The notes: a model not told the origin generated them from the sequence alone. A stretch of 64,000 bases of DNA from Citrobacter sp. R56 (GCF_016811995.1 NZ_CP069159.1:4278001-4342000), one strand, 5' to 3'; positions 19,620 through 29,360 are shown, numbered from the stretch's first letter. Program-made: numbers and translations.

Positions 19620-19652
19620 AAGAAAAAGAGGCTGACCAGACGCCAGCCTCAC
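19620..19652 (-). terminator. Rho-independent terminator of tyrB
   Basis: GAGGCTG and CAGCCTC pair at 19629-19651 around 9 bases, followed on the minus strand by TTTTTCTTCC. It lies just past the tyrB stop and marks the right edge of the accessory block. Confidence 0.8.
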
Positions 19653-19662
19653 AGGCAGGAGA

Positions 19663-20856
19663 TTACATTACTGCGGCAAACGCCTTCGCGACACGCTGAA
19701 CGTTATTGGCATTAAGACCGGCAACGCACATGCGTCCGCTGGCGATCAGGTAGACACCAAACTCATCACGCAGGCGATCCACCTGAAGCGCGCTGAGGCC
19801 GGTATAGCTGAACATACCGCGTTGTTGCAGCAGATAGTCAAAGTTACGCCCCGGGATCTCGGTACTCAGGACCTTCACCAGCTCCTGACGCATTGCCAGA
19901 ATGCGGGTTCGCATCGCTTCCACTTCCGCCAGCCAGCTGGCTTTCAGCGCATCATCGCCCAATACGGCAGCAACCACCTGCGCGCCAAAATTCGGCGGGC
20001 TGGAGTAATTGCGACGTACCGTGGCTTTGAGCTGGCCCAACACGCGAGCTGCGGCGTCAGCGTCTTCACACACCACGGAAAGACCGCCGACACGCTCGCC
20101 ATACAGAGAGAAAATCTTAGAGAAGGAGTTACTGACCAGCGCAGGCAGCCCGGCGCTGGCGATCGCGCGAATGGCGTACGCATCGTCATCCATGCCCGCG
20201 CCAAAGCCCTGGTAGGCGATGTCGAGGAACGGGATCAGATCGCGGGCTTTCAGTATCTCAATGACCGCGTCCCACTGCGCGTGGGTTAAATCTGCGCCGG
20301 TTGGGTTATGGCAGCATGGATGCAGCAATACAATGCTGCGCGCCGGTAAGGTATCGAGCGTCGCCAGCAGGTCGTTGAAACGAACGCCGTTGGTCGCCTT
20401 GTCATACCAGGGGTAAGTGCTTACTTCGAACCCGGCACCTTCAAAAATCGCAATGTGGTTTTCCCACGTCGGATCGCTGACCCACACGGCAGAGTCGGGA
20501 AAATAACGTTTCAGGAAATCAGCGCCCACTTTCAGCGCGCCTGACCCTCCCAGCGTCTGAATGGTCGCGACACGCTGCTGCGCAAGCACAGGATGGTCAG
20601 CGCCAAACAACAGCGGCGCAATGGTGTGGCGGTAGGTGTTCAGACCTTCCATCGGCAGATACAGCGAAGCGCCATGCGGCTGGGCATTGAGACGGGCTTC
20701 CGCTTCAGCGACCGCTTTCAGCTGCGGGATAATTCCTTCTTCGTTGTAGTACAGACCGATACTGAGGTTCACTTTGTCGCGACGCGCATCTTCTTTGAAG
20801 CGCTCCATGAGCGAAAGAATCGGGTCGCCTGCGTAGGCGTCAACTTTTTGAAACAC
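19663..20856 (-). CDS. tyrB: Aromatic amino acid aminotransferase TyrB
   Basis: A PLP-dependent class I aminotransferase for tyrosine, phenylalanine, aspartate and leucine. It has 397 residues, identical in length to E. coli TyrB, if translation starts at the GTG at 20856 ([12 protein letters not shown]), which follows GGAGAACC; the ORF continues upstream without a better start. The PLP lysine lies in [16 protein letters not shown] near 241-256, with [11 protein letters not shown] near 187-197. A TyrR-like TGTAAA half-site occurs just upstream (20873-20878). A REP cluster separates it from alr. Confidence 0.96.
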   Translation of the reverse strand: MFQKVDAYAGDPILSLMERFKEDARRDKVNLSIGLYYNEEGIIPQLKAVAEAEARLNAQPHGASLYLPMEGLNTYRHTIAPLLFGADHPVLAQQRVATIQTLGGSGALKVGADFLKRYFPDSAVWVSDPTWENHIAIFEGAGFEVSTYPWYDKATNGVRFNDLLATLDTLPARSIVLLHPCCHNPTGADLTHAQWDAVIEILKARDLIPFLDIAYQGFGAGMDDDAYAIRAIASAGLPALVSNSFSKIFSLYGERVGGLSVVCEDADAAARVLGQLKATVRRNYSSPPNFGAQVVAAVLGDDALKASWLAEVEAMRTRILAMRQELVKVLSTEIPGRNFDYLLQQRGMFSYTGLSALQVDRLRDEFGVYLIASGRMCVAGLNANNVQRVAKAFAAVM

Positions 20857-20940
20857 GCGAAGGTTCTCCAGGTTTACAGGCAGGGGGTAAAGACACAATA
20901 GACCGGAAGCGAGAGAAGATCGAGAGGATGTTTAGCTAAG

Positions 20941-21029
20941 AAGTGCCGGATGGCGGCGCTTTCGCACCTTATCCGGCCTACGGCCAGTACAATTTGGTAG
21001 GCCGGATGCGCGTCAGCGCCATCCGGCAC
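20941..21029. repeat. REP/BIME cluster between alr and tyrB
   Basis: Two inverted REP units: GCCGGATGGCGGC...CTTATCCGGCCTAC, then GTAGGCCGGATGCGC...GCGCCATCCGGCAC. They lie in the same-strand gap between alr and tyrB and could stabilise the upstream transcript or bind gyrase or IHF. Confidence 0.85.
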
Positions 21030-21038
21030 ACCGTGCGC

Positions 21039-22118
21039 TTAGTCGATATACTTCATCGCCACCCTTGAGGTCAGGCGTGTGATAAGTTCGTAAGCACTTA
21101 CTTTTGTCATTTCAGCGATGTGTTCAACCGGCAATCCTTCACCCCATAAGATGACCGGATCGCCCGCTTTATCCTGTGCCTCTGGCCCCAGGTCAACGCA
21201 GATCATATCCATCGCCACGCGGCCCACAATCGGGACTTCGCGACCGTTGACCAATACCGGCGTTCCGGAAGGCGCGGCTCGCGGGTAGCCATCGCCGTAC
21301 CCCATCGCCACCACGCCCAGACGCGTGTCGCGTTCACTTCGCCAGGTTCCGCCGTAACCGACCGGCTCGCCCGCTTTATGCTCGCGTACGGCAATCAGGC
21401 TGGAGGTCAGCGACATCACCGGCTGGCAACCAAAATCAGCGCCCGTGGACTGGTTTTCCAGCGGCGAAACGCCGTAGAGGATGATCCCTGGACGCGCCCA
21501 GTCAAAGTGAGACTGCGGCCACAGCAGAATGCCGCCAGAGGCCGCAATGGAACGCTGACCCGGCTTACCTTCACAGAAGGTGTTAAAAATATCGAGCTGC
21601 TGCTCGGTCGCACCGCATTCCGGTTCGTCTGCACGGGCAAAATGGCTGACGATGTTCACCGGTTGGCGCACGTTTTTACACTGCGTCAGGCGTTGATAAA
21701 ATGCCTCGGCCTGTTCGGGAAGGACACCCAGACGGTGCATGCCGGTGTCGAGTTTCATCCACACGGTCACCGGTTCATCCAGCGTTGCTGACTCTAATGC
21801 AACGAGTTGTTCCTGATTATGCACGGCGGTATGCAGATGCTGCGCGGAGATGGTCGGCAGATCGGCAGCGTCAAAAAAGCCTTCGAGTAACAGGATGGGT
21901 TGCGTGATCCCCCCTGCACGCAGTCGCAGGGCTTCTTCGAGACGTGCGACGCCAAAGGCATCAGCGTCAGGGAGCGTCCGCGCGGTCTCTAACAGACCGT
22001 GTCCGTAAGCGTTCGCTTTCACGACCGCAACCAGTTTGCTGGCAGGTGCCAGTTCACGCAGTCGTTGCAGGTTGTGTCGCAGAGCGCGGCGGTTAATCAC
22101 AACAGTTGCCGCTTGCAT
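21039..22118 (-). CDS. alr: Alanine racemase, biosynthetic
   Basis: A PLP enzyme that interconverts L- and D-alanine for peptidoglycan. It has 359 residues, as E. coli Alr. The PLP lysine is K34 in [11 protein letters not shown], and the catalytic tyrosine lies in [12 protein letters not shown] near residue 255. The C-terminal beta domain ends SRVAMKYID. It lies downstream of dnaB on the same strand, with a long palindromic repeat between the two genes. Confidence 0.97.
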   Translation of the reverse strand: MQAATVVINRRALRHNLQRLRELAPASKLVAVVKANAYGHGLLETARTLPDADAFGVARLEEALRLRAGGITQPILLLEGFFDAADLPTISAQHLHTAVHNQEQLVALESATLDEPVTVWMKLDTGMHRLGVLPEQAEAFYQRLTQCKNVRQPVNIVSHFARADEPECGATEQQLDIFNTFCEGKPGQRSIAASGGILLWPQSHFDWARPGIILYGVSPLENQSTGADFGCQPVMSLTSSLIAVREHKAGEPVGYGGTWRSERDTRLGVVAMGYGDGYPRAAPSGTPVLVNGREVPIVGRVAMDMICVDLGPEAQDKAGDPVILWGEGLPVEHIAEMTKVSAYELITRLTSRVAMKYID

Positions 22119-22149
22119 TTCAAATCCTTATAAAAAGAATCGCCTAAAT

Positions 22150-22254
22150 CGTTCGCGTGGCAGGACGGCGACAAGCCCAGGAATTCCCGGGAGCTTAGAT
22201 AACTCAGTAACCGGGGATTCTCGGGCGTAGTCAACGCATCTGCGGCGTGAAGGA
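22150..22254. repeat. Long enterobacterial intergenic palindrome, copy 1 (dnaB-alr)
   Basis: An imperfect palindrome of about 105 bases. The outer arms are TTCGCGTGGC and GCGGCGTGAA, the inner arms AATTCCCGGGAGCTTAGATAACT and the following CAGTAACCGGGGATT; the sequence CGGGCGTAGTCAACGCA sits in the right arm. That 17-mer recurs in the second copy at 49515-49630. It resembles the long palindromic intergenic repeats widespread in Enterobacterales (similar to those called YPAL in yersiniae, from memory). Confidence 0.65.
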
Positions 22255-22264
22255 TAACGGAGAT

Positions 22265-23680
22265 TTATTCGTCGTCGTACTGCGGCCCCGCATAATTATC
22301 AAAACGCGACCACTGACCGTTAAATGTCAGACGTACCGTACCAATGGGGCCGTTACGTTGTTTACCAATAATAATTTCTGCGATGCCTTTTAAGTCGCTG
22401 TTTTCGTGATAAACCTCGTCACGGTAGATAAACATGATCAAATCCGCATCTTGCTCAATGGAGCCAGATTCACGCAAATCGGAGTTAACCGGGCGTTTAT
22501 CGGCACGTTGTTCCAGTGAACGGTTAAGCTGTGACAGCGCGACGACCGGAACATGAAGTTCTTTCGCTAACGCTTTGAGCGATCGGGAGATTTCGGCGAT
22601 CTCCAGTGTACGGTTGTCGGAGAGTGACGGCACGCGCATCAGCTGAAGGTAGTCGATCATGATAAGCCCGATACCGCCGTGTTCGCGGGCGATACGGCGC
22701 GCGCGGGAGCGCACTTCCGTCGGCGTCAGGCCAGAGGAGTCATCAATATAAATATTGCGCTTTTCAAGCAAAATCCCCATGGTGCCGGAGATCCGCGCCC
22801 AGTCTTCATCGTCCAGTTGCCCGGTACGAATTTTGGTCTGATCCACGCGCGAAAGCGACGCCAGAGAACGCATCATAATCTGTTCTGAGGGCATTTCAAG
22901 GGAGAAGATAAGCACCGGCTTATCCTGCAACATCGCGGCGTTTTCGACGAGGTTCATCGCAAATGTTGTTTTACCCATCGACGGACGCGCCGCAACGATG
23001 ATCAGATCCGACGGCTGCAAACCCGCCGTCTTTTTATTGAGATCGTCATAACCGGTATTCACACCGGTGACACCATCGTGCGGCTGCTGGAACAGCTGTT
23101 CGATACGCGCAACGGTGGCATCCAGCACATCGGCGATATTTTTCGGGCCTTCGTCTTTATTGGCGCGGCTTTCGGCGATTTTAAAGACGCGTGATTCCGC
23201 CAAATCGAGCAGATCTTCGCTGGAGCGACCTTGCGGATCAAAACCCGCATCCGCAATTTCATGAGCGACAGAAATCATGTCGCGAACGACAGCGCGTTCG
23301 CGGACGATATCAGCATACGCGCTGATGTTCGCCGCACTTGGCGTATTTTTGGATAGCTCCGCCAGGTAAGCAAAACCGCCGACGCTGTCCAGTTGCCCCT
23401 GTACTTCCAGCGATTCCGCCAGGGTGATCAGGTCGATAGGCTTGCCCATCTCCTGCAAGCGGTGCATTTCGGTAAAGATGTGACGGTGCGGGCGGGTGTA
23501 AAAGTCTTCTGCCACCACGCGCTCAGCCACATCATCCCAGCGTTCGTTATCCAGCATTAAACCGCCCAACACCGACTGCTCCGCTTCAATCGAGTGCGGT
23601 GGCACTTTCAGCCCGGCAACCTGTGGATCACGGTCACGAGCTTCAGTCTGTTGTTTGTTGAAGGGTTTGTTTCCTGCCAT
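22265..23680 (-). CDS. dnaB: Replicative DNA helicase DnaB
   Basis: A hexameric 5'-3' helicase of the replication fork. It has 471 residues, the E. coli length. An N-terminal helical domain (about 20-150) precedes the RecA-like domain with Walker A ARPSMGKTTF near 229-238, Walker B LIMIDYLQLM near 336-345, and the GSIEQDADLI/FIYRDEVY block near 420-440. No intein is present. It is divergent from qor with about 80 bases between the starts. Confidence 0.98.
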   Translation of the reverse strand: MAGNKPFNKQQTEARDRDPQVAGLKVPPHSIEAEQSVLGGLMLDNERWDDVAERVVAEDFYTRPHRHIFTEMHRLQEMGKPIDLITLAESLEVQGQLDSVGGFAYLAELSKNTPSAANISAYADIVRERAVVRDMISVAHEIADAGFDPQGRSSEDLLDLAESRVFKIAESRANKDEGPKNIADVLDATVARIEQLFQQPHDGVTGVNTGYDDLNKKTAGLQPSDLIIVAARPSMGKTTFAMNLVENAAMLQDKPVLIFSLEMPSEQIMMRSLASLSRVDQTKIRTGQLDDEDWARISGTMGILLEKRNIYIDDSSGLTPTEVRSRARRIAREHGGIGLIMIDYLQLMRVPSLSDNRTLEIAEISRSLKALAKELHVPVVALSQLNRSLEQRADKRPVNSDLRESGSIEQDADLIMFIYRDEVYHENSDLKGIAEIIIGKQRNGPIGTVRLTFNGQWSRFDNYAGPQYDDE

Positions 23681-23761
23681 AGTGAATGGAGTTACCGAGA
23701 TAAAGAGTGGGTCGAAAGATTACCATATAAGTAGACCCTAACGATACGTTCTGGAGGAAGC

Positions 23762-24745
23762 ATGGCAACACGAATTGAATTTCACAAGCATGGTGGCCCT
23801 GACGTACTAAAGGTGGTGGACTTTATGCCCGCAGACCCGGCAGAGAACGAAATCCAGGTCGAAAATAAAGCCATTGGCATTAACTACATTGATACCTATA
23901 TTCGCAGCGGTCTGTACCCGCCTCCCTCGTTACCCAGTGGATTAGGCACAGAAGCAGCGGGGATTGTCAGTAAAGTCGGCAGCAACGTCAAACATCTCAA
24001 AGCTGGCGACCGCGTCGTTTACGCCCAATCAGCGCTCGGGGCCTACAGTTCTGTGCACAATGTCCCTGCCGATAAAGCCGCCATTTTACCGAACGCTATC
24101 TCTTTCGAGCAGGCGGCGGCCTCTTTCCTCAAAGGCTTAACCGTCTTTTATCTGCTGCGCAAAACCTATGAAATCAAACCCGATGAGCCTTTTTTATTTC
24201 ATGCTGCCGCAGGCGGCGTAGGGCTGATTGCCTGTCAGTGGGCGAAAGCGCTGGGCGCTAAGCTTATCGGTACGGTGGGTAACGCGCAAAAAGCGCAACG
24301 GGCTTTGCAGGCGGGCGCCTGGCAGGTGATCAACTACCGTGAAGAAAACATCGTCGATCGGGTCAAAGAGATCACCGGCGGCAAAAAAGTGCAGGTCGTT
24401 TACGACTCAGTCGGCAAAGATACGTGGGAGGCTTCGCTGGATTGTCTGCAACGTCGTGGCCTGATGGTCAGTTTTGGCAACGCGTCAGGGCCAGTCACCG
24501 GCGTCAACTTAGGCATTCTGAACCAAAAAGGTTCGCTGTATACGACCCGCCCTTCTCTGCAAGGGTATATCACCAATCGTGATGAACTCACTGAGGCCAG
24601 TAATGAACTGTTCTCGCTGATTGCCAGCGGCGTTATTAAGGTCGATGTGGCAGAGGATCAGAAGTATGCGCTTAAAGATGCACAGCGCGCGCATCAGGCG
24701 CTGGAGAGCAGAACGACGCAGGGTTCGAGCCTGCTCATTCCGTAA
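23762..24745 (+). CDS. qor: NADPH:quinone oxidoreductase 1
   Basis: A zeta-crystallin-type member of the MDR family, cytosolic and zinc-free. It has 327 residues, as in E. coli. The N-terminal GroES-like fold is followed by the NADPH-binding AAAGGVGLIACQWAKALGA near 147-165 and VVYDSVGKDTW near 217-227. The start MATRIEFHKHGG follows GGAGGAAGC. It is a single gene with its own terminator. Confidence 0.95.
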   Translation: MATRIEFHKHGGPDVLKVVDFMPADPAENEIQVENKAIGINYIDTYIRSGLYPPPSLPSGLGTEAAGIVSKVGSNVKHLKAGDRVVYAQSALGAYSSVHNVPADKAAILPNAISFEQAAASFLKGLTVFYLLRKTYEIKPDEPFLFHAAAGGVGLIACQWAKALGAKLIGTVGNAQKAQRALQAGAWQVINYREENIVDRVKEITGGKKVQVVYDSVGKDTWEASLDCLQRRGLMVSFGNASGPVTGVNLGILNQKGSLYTTRPSLQGYITNRDELTEASNELFSLIASGVIKVDVAEDQKYALKDAQRAHQALESRTTQGSSLLIP

Positions 24746-24762
24746 TGGCGTAGAAAGAAATT

Positions 24763-24795
24763 GGGCTTCCACATGGGAAGCCCTTTCTTTTTTTA
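24763..24795 (+). terminator. Rho-independent terminator of qor
   Basis: GGGCTTCC/GGAAGCCC with a short loop is followed by TTTCTTTTTTT, 20 bases past the qor stop. Confidence 0.88.
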
Positions 24796-24919
24796 GTTCG
24801 GCTGTATGTAGGGTACAGCTCGATGAATTCGTTAGACGCGCAATAGTGACAGATTTGATAATCAATTCCTAATGGGTTCTAAGAGCAAAGTTTCAGGTTG
24901 TGACCCATCCCTCACATCT

Positions 24920-25162
24920 TTAGTAACGCCAACGGTTATTGCGCTGATATTGTGGGATTTTCGGTGCTTTTATCGCCTTAATGACCCACACCACCGCAAT
25001 GGCCAGTAACAGCCAGGGCAGCAGTTTAAACATCAGCGCAAACAGTCCCCCCAAAAACATCACCACCGTCGCCACGACCAACGCGGCGAGAACGCCCAAC
25101 AGGGAAACCCCCGTCGCCATCAACATGATGAAAAATCCAATGACAAACAGTAGTTCCAGCAT
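24920..25162 (-). CDS. pspG: Phage shock protein G
   Basis: An inner-membrane member of the PspF regulon, which responds to envelope stress. It has 80 residues. The start MLELLFVIGFF at 25162 was chosen because it matches E. coli PspG and lies 24 bases after the predicted transcription start. Two or three strongly hydrophobic segments cover residues 1-63, followed by a basic tail (IKAPKIPQYQRNNRWRY). A sigma54-type promoter sits directly upstream. Confidence 0.9.
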   Translation of the reverse strand: MLELLFVIGFFIMLMATGVSLLGVLAALVVATVVMFLGGLFALMFKLLPWLLLAIAVVWVIKAIKAPKIPQYQRNNRWRY

Positions 25163-25196
25163 GATGCTCTCCCCTAATGAAAACTGCACAGATCAT

Positions 25197-25213
25197 TACA
25201 AGAAACATGCCAA
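25197..25213 (-). promoter_or_regulatory. Sigma54-type promoter of pspG
   Basis: On the minus strand TTGGCATGTTTCTTGTA fits -24/-12 with TGGCA and TTG at correct spacing but T in place of the usual C at -12. The predicted transcription start is near 25186. pspG is a known PspF/sigma54 target in E. coli. Confidence 0.7.
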
Positions 25214-25238
25214 AAAATAACGTATTGATTTAAAAGCA

Positions 25239-25268
25239 AAACGCCCTGCAACACTGTGCAGGGCGTGG
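25239..25268 (-). terminator. Terminator of dusA
   Basis: Perfect stem ACGCCCTGCA/TGCAGGGCGT (25241-25266) with a 6-base loop, followed on the minus strand by TTTTGCTTTTAAA. Confidence 0.8.
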
Positions 25269-25295
25269 TGAATTTGACCAGGTTTTAGTGAAAAA

Positions 25296-26291
25296 TTAAC
25301 GCTTATCCGCCACTAGCTTCAGCGCGTGCTCCAGCACGTTGATATCGGCACCGGCTTTATGGGCATTTTCGCTCAGGTAGCGACGCCACTGACGCGCACC
25401 GGGAATGCCCTGGAACAGACCCAGCATGTGGCGGGTGATATGGCCCAGGTAGGTGCCGTTACTGAGTTCGCGCTCAATATACGGATACATCGCGCGCACC
25501 ACCGCCACCGGATCGGCATCGGCCGTCGTCGCACCAAAAATCTCACGGTCGACAGAAGCCAGAATACCCGGATTTTGGTAGGCTTCGCGCCCGACCATCA
25601 CGCCGTCCATGTGCTGCAGTTGCGCTTTCGCATCAATCAGCGATTTAATGCCGCCGTTAATCGACATCGTCAGATGCGGAAAATCACGCTTCAATTGGTA
25701 GACACGCGGGTAATCCAGCGGCGGGATCTCCCGGTTTTCTTTCGGGCTAAGGCCAGAAAGCCAGGCTTTGCGCGCGTGGATGATAAACATCTCGCACTCG
25801 CCCTTACCTGCAACCGTCGTGATGAAATCGCAGAGAAATTCGTAGCTGTCCTGATCGTCAATGCCGATACGGGTTTTGACCGTCACCGGAATCGACACCA
25901 CATCACGCATCGCCTTCACGCAATCCGCCACCAGTTGCGCGTTGCCCATCAGACAGGCACCGAACATGCCGTTTTGTACGCGGTCGGAAGGACAACCCAC
26001 GTTGAGATTGATTTCATCATAACCGCGCTCTTGTGCCAGCTTCGCACATTGCGCCAGCGCAGCAGGGTCGCTACCGCCCAGTTGCAGCGCGATCGGATGC
26101 TCTTCTTCGCTGTACGCCAGGTAGTCGCCCTTGCCATGAATGATCGCGCCAGTCGTGACCATTTCGGTATAGAGCAGCGTCTGGCGGGAGAGCAAGCGCA
26201 GGAAATAGCGGCAATGTCTGTCCGTCCAGTCGAGCATCGGCGCGATAGAAAAACGATGGGCAGGAAAAACGGGGGACGAAGTTTCTGGCAT
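25296..26291 (-). CDS. dusA: tRNA-dihydrouridine synthase A
   Basis: A flavoprotein that reduces U20 and U20a in the tRNA D-loop. It has 331 residues with a TIM-barrel FMN domain: [12 protein letters not shown] near 17-28, LQLGGSDP near 69-76, the active-site [12 protein letters not shown] with Cys100, and SINGGIK near 210-216. The helical C-terminal domain ends [10 protein letters not shown]. The start MPETSSPVF is the first available. It is downstream of and co-oriented with the cupin gene, about 150 bases away. Confidence 0.94.
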   Translation of the reverse strand: MPETSSPVFPAHRFSIAPMLDWTDRHCRYFLRLLSRQTLLYTEMVTTGAIIHGKGDYLAYSEEEHPIALQLGGSDPAALAQCAKLAQERGYDEINLNVGCPSDRVQNGMFGACLMGNAQLVADCVKAMRDVVSIPVTVKTRIGIDDQDSYEFLCDFITTVAGKGECEMFIIHARKAWLSGLSPKENREIPPLDYPRVYQLKRDFPHLTMSINGGIKSLIDAKAQLQHMDGVMVGREAYQNPGILASVDREIFGATTADADPVAVVRAMYPYIERELSNGTYLGHITRHMLGLFQGIPGARQWRRYLSENAHKAGADINVLEHALKLVADKR

Positions 26292-26442
26292 GGCGATTAA
26301 TTAAGCATTCTGAAAAAGGGGCGCTACTATAGCATAAAGCAAAACCAGAGAGGCAAGACCGCACGCAGATGGCTGCATTGTGTGTGAGCCGGGCCGACGG
26401 CGCAAACCGTTCCAGCCCGATGCTCAACGACGAAGAACGGTA

Positions 26443-26931
26443 CTATTTTCGCCCTGGTTTTCCGTCGTGCGGGCCAAAAAACTGCGGCGGATGGTCAACC
26501 CAGCGGTCTTCTCGTGTGGCGGCATACACCGGATTAATCGGGTAATAGATGCGATTGTGTTTTTTATTCGCCTCCCCGACGACAAGCAGGCGAACCTCTG
26601 CGCTGGTGTTATTGATAAAGGTGTGGCACACCCCAGTTCCCGCCGGAAAACCGACGCTGTCTCCGGGTTCTAATTTCCACAGATAGCCGTTTATCCAGAC
26701 TTCGGGATAACCTTCCAGCACATAAATGAACTCCTCTTCGTCGCTCTCCGCATGCGGATAGGAGGTACGACGACCCGGCGGGAGGCGTTCATGGTGAATG
26801 CCCAGCCGACGCAGTCCGAGCGTTCGCGCCAGCGGCGCGCCGATGGAAAATAGCTCATCGCTATCAGGATAGGTCGAGTCATCAGCGCCTTCTGCGTCGC
26901 GCCAGTGACGAATGCAATCAGGTCTTTTCAT
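26443..26931 (-). CDS. Cupin-domain protein of unknown function
   Basis: A 162-residue protein with a single cupin fold: motif 1 HAESDEEEFIYVLEGYPEVWING near 60-82 and motif 2 PAGTGVCHTFINN near 96-108 give the expected metal-binding His/Glu residues. The pattern resembles small cupins similar to mannose-6-phosphate isomerase or polyketide cyclases; the substrate cannot be told. It lies between dusA and zur, where E. coli K-12 carries yjbL/yjbM instead. It is divergent from zur with about 115 bases between the starts. Confidence 0.75.
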   Translation of the reverse strand: MKRPDCIRHWRDAEGADDSTYPDSDELFSIGAPLARTLGLRRLGIHHERLPPGRRTSYPHAESDEEEFIYVLEGYPEVWINGYLWKLEPGDSVGFPAGTGVCHTFINNTSAEVRLLVVGEANKKHNRIYYPINPVYAATREDRWVDHPPQFFGPHDGKPGRK

Positions 26932-27045
26932 TTTGGTTTTCCAGTGTGCAATGGGTCAGGTATAGCACACCGCGGGGGATCTCGGTGTTTTAAGAAGAAC
27001 ATGATAAAGTAAGGGATTAACGTTTCACGTACTCCGGGGTGCCAA

Positions 27046-27561
27046 ATGGAAAAGACCACAACACAAGACCTATTGGCGCAAGCTGAGAAACTTTGTGCGC
27101 AGCGCAATGTGCGGCTCACTCCTCAGCGCCTCGAAGTGTTGCGTTTGATGAGCCTGCAACAAGGGGCTATCAGCGCCTATGATCTGTTGGATTTGCTACG
27201 TGAAACAGAGCCTCAGGCCAAGCCGCCTACGGTGTATCGTGCGCTTGATTTTTTGCTCGAGCAAGGCTTTGTGCACAAGGTCGAATCCACCAATAGCTAT
27301 GTGCTCTGCCATCTGTTCGATCAGCCAACCCACAGTTCAGCCATGTTCATTTGTGACCGGTGCGGCGTGGTGAAAGAAGAAAGCGCCGAAGGCGTGGAAG
27401 ATATTATGCATACGCTGGCGGCAAAAATGGGTTTTGCCCTGCGTCATAACGTAATTGAAGCACACGGATTATGCCCGGCGTGCGTCGAAGTTGAAGCGTG
27501 TCGCCATCCAGAAGAGTGCCAGCACGATCATTCGATTCTGGTGAAGAAAAAACCGCGTTAA
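27046..27561 (+). CDS. zur: Zinc uptake regulator Zur
   Basis: A Fur-family repressor that shuts off znuABC and related genes when zinc is replete. It has 171 residues, as in E. coli. A winged helix (about 10-80, LTPQRLEVLRLM...PPTVYRALDFL) precedes the dimerisation domain. The structural zinc site uses C103/C106 (ICDRC) and C143/C146 (LCPAC), and the C terminus is His/Cys-rich. The start MEKTTTQD follows GGGGTGCCAA. A GC-rich hairpin (TTGGGCGG/CCGCCCAA, 27567-27587) follows the stop. Confidence 0.95.
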   Translation: MEKTTTQDLLAQAEKLCAQRNVRLTPQRLEVLRLMSLQQGAISAYDLLDLLRETEPQAKPPTVYRALDFLLEQGFVHKVESTNSYVLCHLFDQPTHSSAMFICDRCGVVKEESAEGVEDIMHTLAAKMGFALRHNVIEAHGLCPACVEVEACRHPEECQHDHSILVKKKPR

Positions 27562-27627
27562 GCGGGTTGGGCGGCAAAACCGCCCAATGGACTGTACATC
27601 CTTGTACTTTCGGGTCACCGCGGCTGA

Positions 27628-27837
27628 TTACCAGCGGTATTTATTACGCGTTTCCCAGTCGCTCACTTCCTTTTCCGCCTTGTCTCTGGCGTAACCGTAA
27701 CGTTCCTGGACCTTACCGACCAACTGGTCGCGCTTACCTTCAATGACCGTCATATCATCATCGGTCAGCTTGCCCCATTGCTCTTTCACTTTCCCTTTGA
27801 ACTGTTTCCAGTTACCGCTGACTTCGTCTTTATTCAT
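27628..27837 (-). CDS. yjbJ: YjbJ, CsbD-family stress protein
   Basis: A 69-residue, highly charged, hydrophilic protein beginning MNKDEVSGNWKQFKGKVKEQWG, typical of the CsbD family, abundant under stress but of unknown mechanism. The start at 27837 matches E. coli; an adjacent ATG at 27840 is possible. The frame continuing to 27891 has no family support. It is downstream of dinF on the same strand. Confidence 0.92.
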   Translation of the reverse strand: MNKDEVSGNWKQFKGKVKEQWGKLTDDDMTVIEGKRDQLVGKVQERYGYARDKAEKEVSDWETRNKYRW

Positions 27838-27967
27838 CATCGAGTCCTCATGATTAGTGGTGATTAGCGATATTGCTTCGCCCAAATACACTACGTTTTC
27901 TGCTGGACGTGAGATTAATTGTAGTCAGGGATCCCATGTTCATTTTGATATTCAGAATTTTTAACCA

Positions 27968-29293
27968 TCACACCTGAGCAAACCAGGTTCCATGTCGCCA
28001 GTGACGCCGCCAGATCCAGGCCAACGAGAGTCCACGGAGCGCCAGAAAAACGGCTAACGCCAGCCACAGTCCATGATTGCCCAGCCAGGGCAATGCACAC
28101 AGCGTGAGTGCAAATCCCAGCGCCGCAACGGCCATGCTGTTGCGCATTTCTGCCGCACGCGTCGCCCCGATAAACATGCCATCCAGCAAATAACACCAGA
28201 CACCGATTAACGGCAACACCACCTGCCAGATAAGGTAGCGATCGGCCAAAAGTTGAATTTGCGGCAACGACGTCAGCAGCGCGATGATGTGTTCGCCCGC
28301 CAGGGCATAAACGAGGGCAAACAGCAGCGCCACAATCCCTGACTGCCGACATGCAGCACGCCAGACATCCAGCAACTGGCTGCCGTCACGTGCGCCATAC
28401 GCCTGCCCGGAATGCGCTTCGACAGCATAAGCAAATCCATCAAGGGCATAGGCGGTAAAGGTCAGCAGGGTCATCAGAACAGCGTTCACCGCAATGATGT
28501 CGCTGCCCAGTCGCGCCCCGAGAACCGTGATCGCGCCAAAGCACAGTTGCAGCAACAACGAACGCAGCATGATGTCCCGGTTAAGCGCCAGCAAGCGGCG
28601 GAAATTCCCTCGCCAGGCCTGTTTCAGCATCGTGGATGACACGCCGCGCAGTGTAAGGACTTTGCGCACCATCATCAGCCCAAGCAACAACGTGGCATAT
28701 TCTGCAATCACCGTCGCCAGCGCTGCGCCCTGCACGTTCATATGCAAGCCCATCACCAGCCACAGATCGAGCACAATATTGAGAATGTTGCCGACAACCA
28801 GCAGGATCACCGGCGCGCGGGCATACTGAACGCCCAACAGCCAGCCCAGCAGCACCAGGTTCGCCAGCGATGCCGGGGCGCTCAGCCAGCGGATCTCCAG
28901 AAAACGTCGCGCCTGTACCAGCACCGCTTCATTTCCACCGACGATATGCAATGCAAGATCGATGACTGGCGTGCGGAACAACGCGATCAAAGCCCCCGCC
29001 CCCAACGCCAGAATCAGTGGCTGCACCAGCGCGCGTGCCAGCGCCTGGGGGTTTTTGGCGCCAAACGCCTGAGCCGTCAGCCCGGTGGTGCTCATGCGTA
29101 AGAAAAGCAACAGCATGAAAAGAAAGCTGGTTGCCGTTGCGCCCACGGCAACACCGCCCAGATAAACAGGGCTGTCCAGATGCCCAATGACCGCAGTATC
29201 CACCAGTCCCAGCAAAGGAACGGTGATATTGGAGAAAATCATCGGTAACGCGAGACGCCAGAGCGCTTTGTCGGAAGAGGTAAAGAAAGGCAT
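27968..29293 (-). CDS. dinF: DinF, SOS-induced MATE-family transporter
   Basis: A 441-residue inner-membrane protein with about 12 transmembrane segments and the MATE-family halves (LALPMIFSNITVPLLGLVDT near 13-32; ALNRDIMLRSLLLQLCFG near the start of the second half). In E. coli DinF contributes to oxidative and bile-salt stress tolerance. It is the second gene of the SOS operon, 67 bases after lexA, with no terminator seen between. The start MPFFTSSDKALWR is somewhat shorter than the annotated E. coli form. Confidence 0.93.
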   Translation of the reverse strand: MPFFTSSDKALWRLALPMIFSNITVPLLGLVDTAVIGHLDSPVYLGGVAVGATATSFLFMLLLFLRMSTTGLTAQAFGAKNPQALARALVQPLILALGAGALIALFRTPVIDLALHIVGGNEAVLVQARRFLEIRWLSAPASLANLVLLGWLLGVQYARAPVILLVVGNILNIVLDLWLVMGLHMNVQGAALATVIAEYATLLLGLMMVRKVLTLRGVSSTMLKQAWRGNFRRLLALNRDIMLRSLLLQLCFGAITVLGARLGSDIIAVNAVLMTLLTFTAYALDGFAYAVEAHSGQAYGARDGSQLLDVWRAACRQSGIVALLFALVYALAGEHIIALLTSLPQIQLLADRYLIWQVVLPLIGVWCYLLDGMFIGATRAAEMRNSMAVAALGFALTLCALPWLGNHGLWLALAVFLALRGLSLAWIWRRHWRHGTWFAQV

Positions 29294-29360
29294 GCAGGAA
29301 AGCCTGAGAAGGAGTTAAAACAAACAGTGGCGCGAGATGCGCCACTGTATCAAAACAATA

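Noticed and set aside
19545-19625. Search for a copy of the TGCGTGAATTTCCGCA dyad upstream of sucA
   Set aside because: Only fragments (GTGAG, GGAAAC, TGCG) are seen; no convincing dyad, so no activator site is claimed there.
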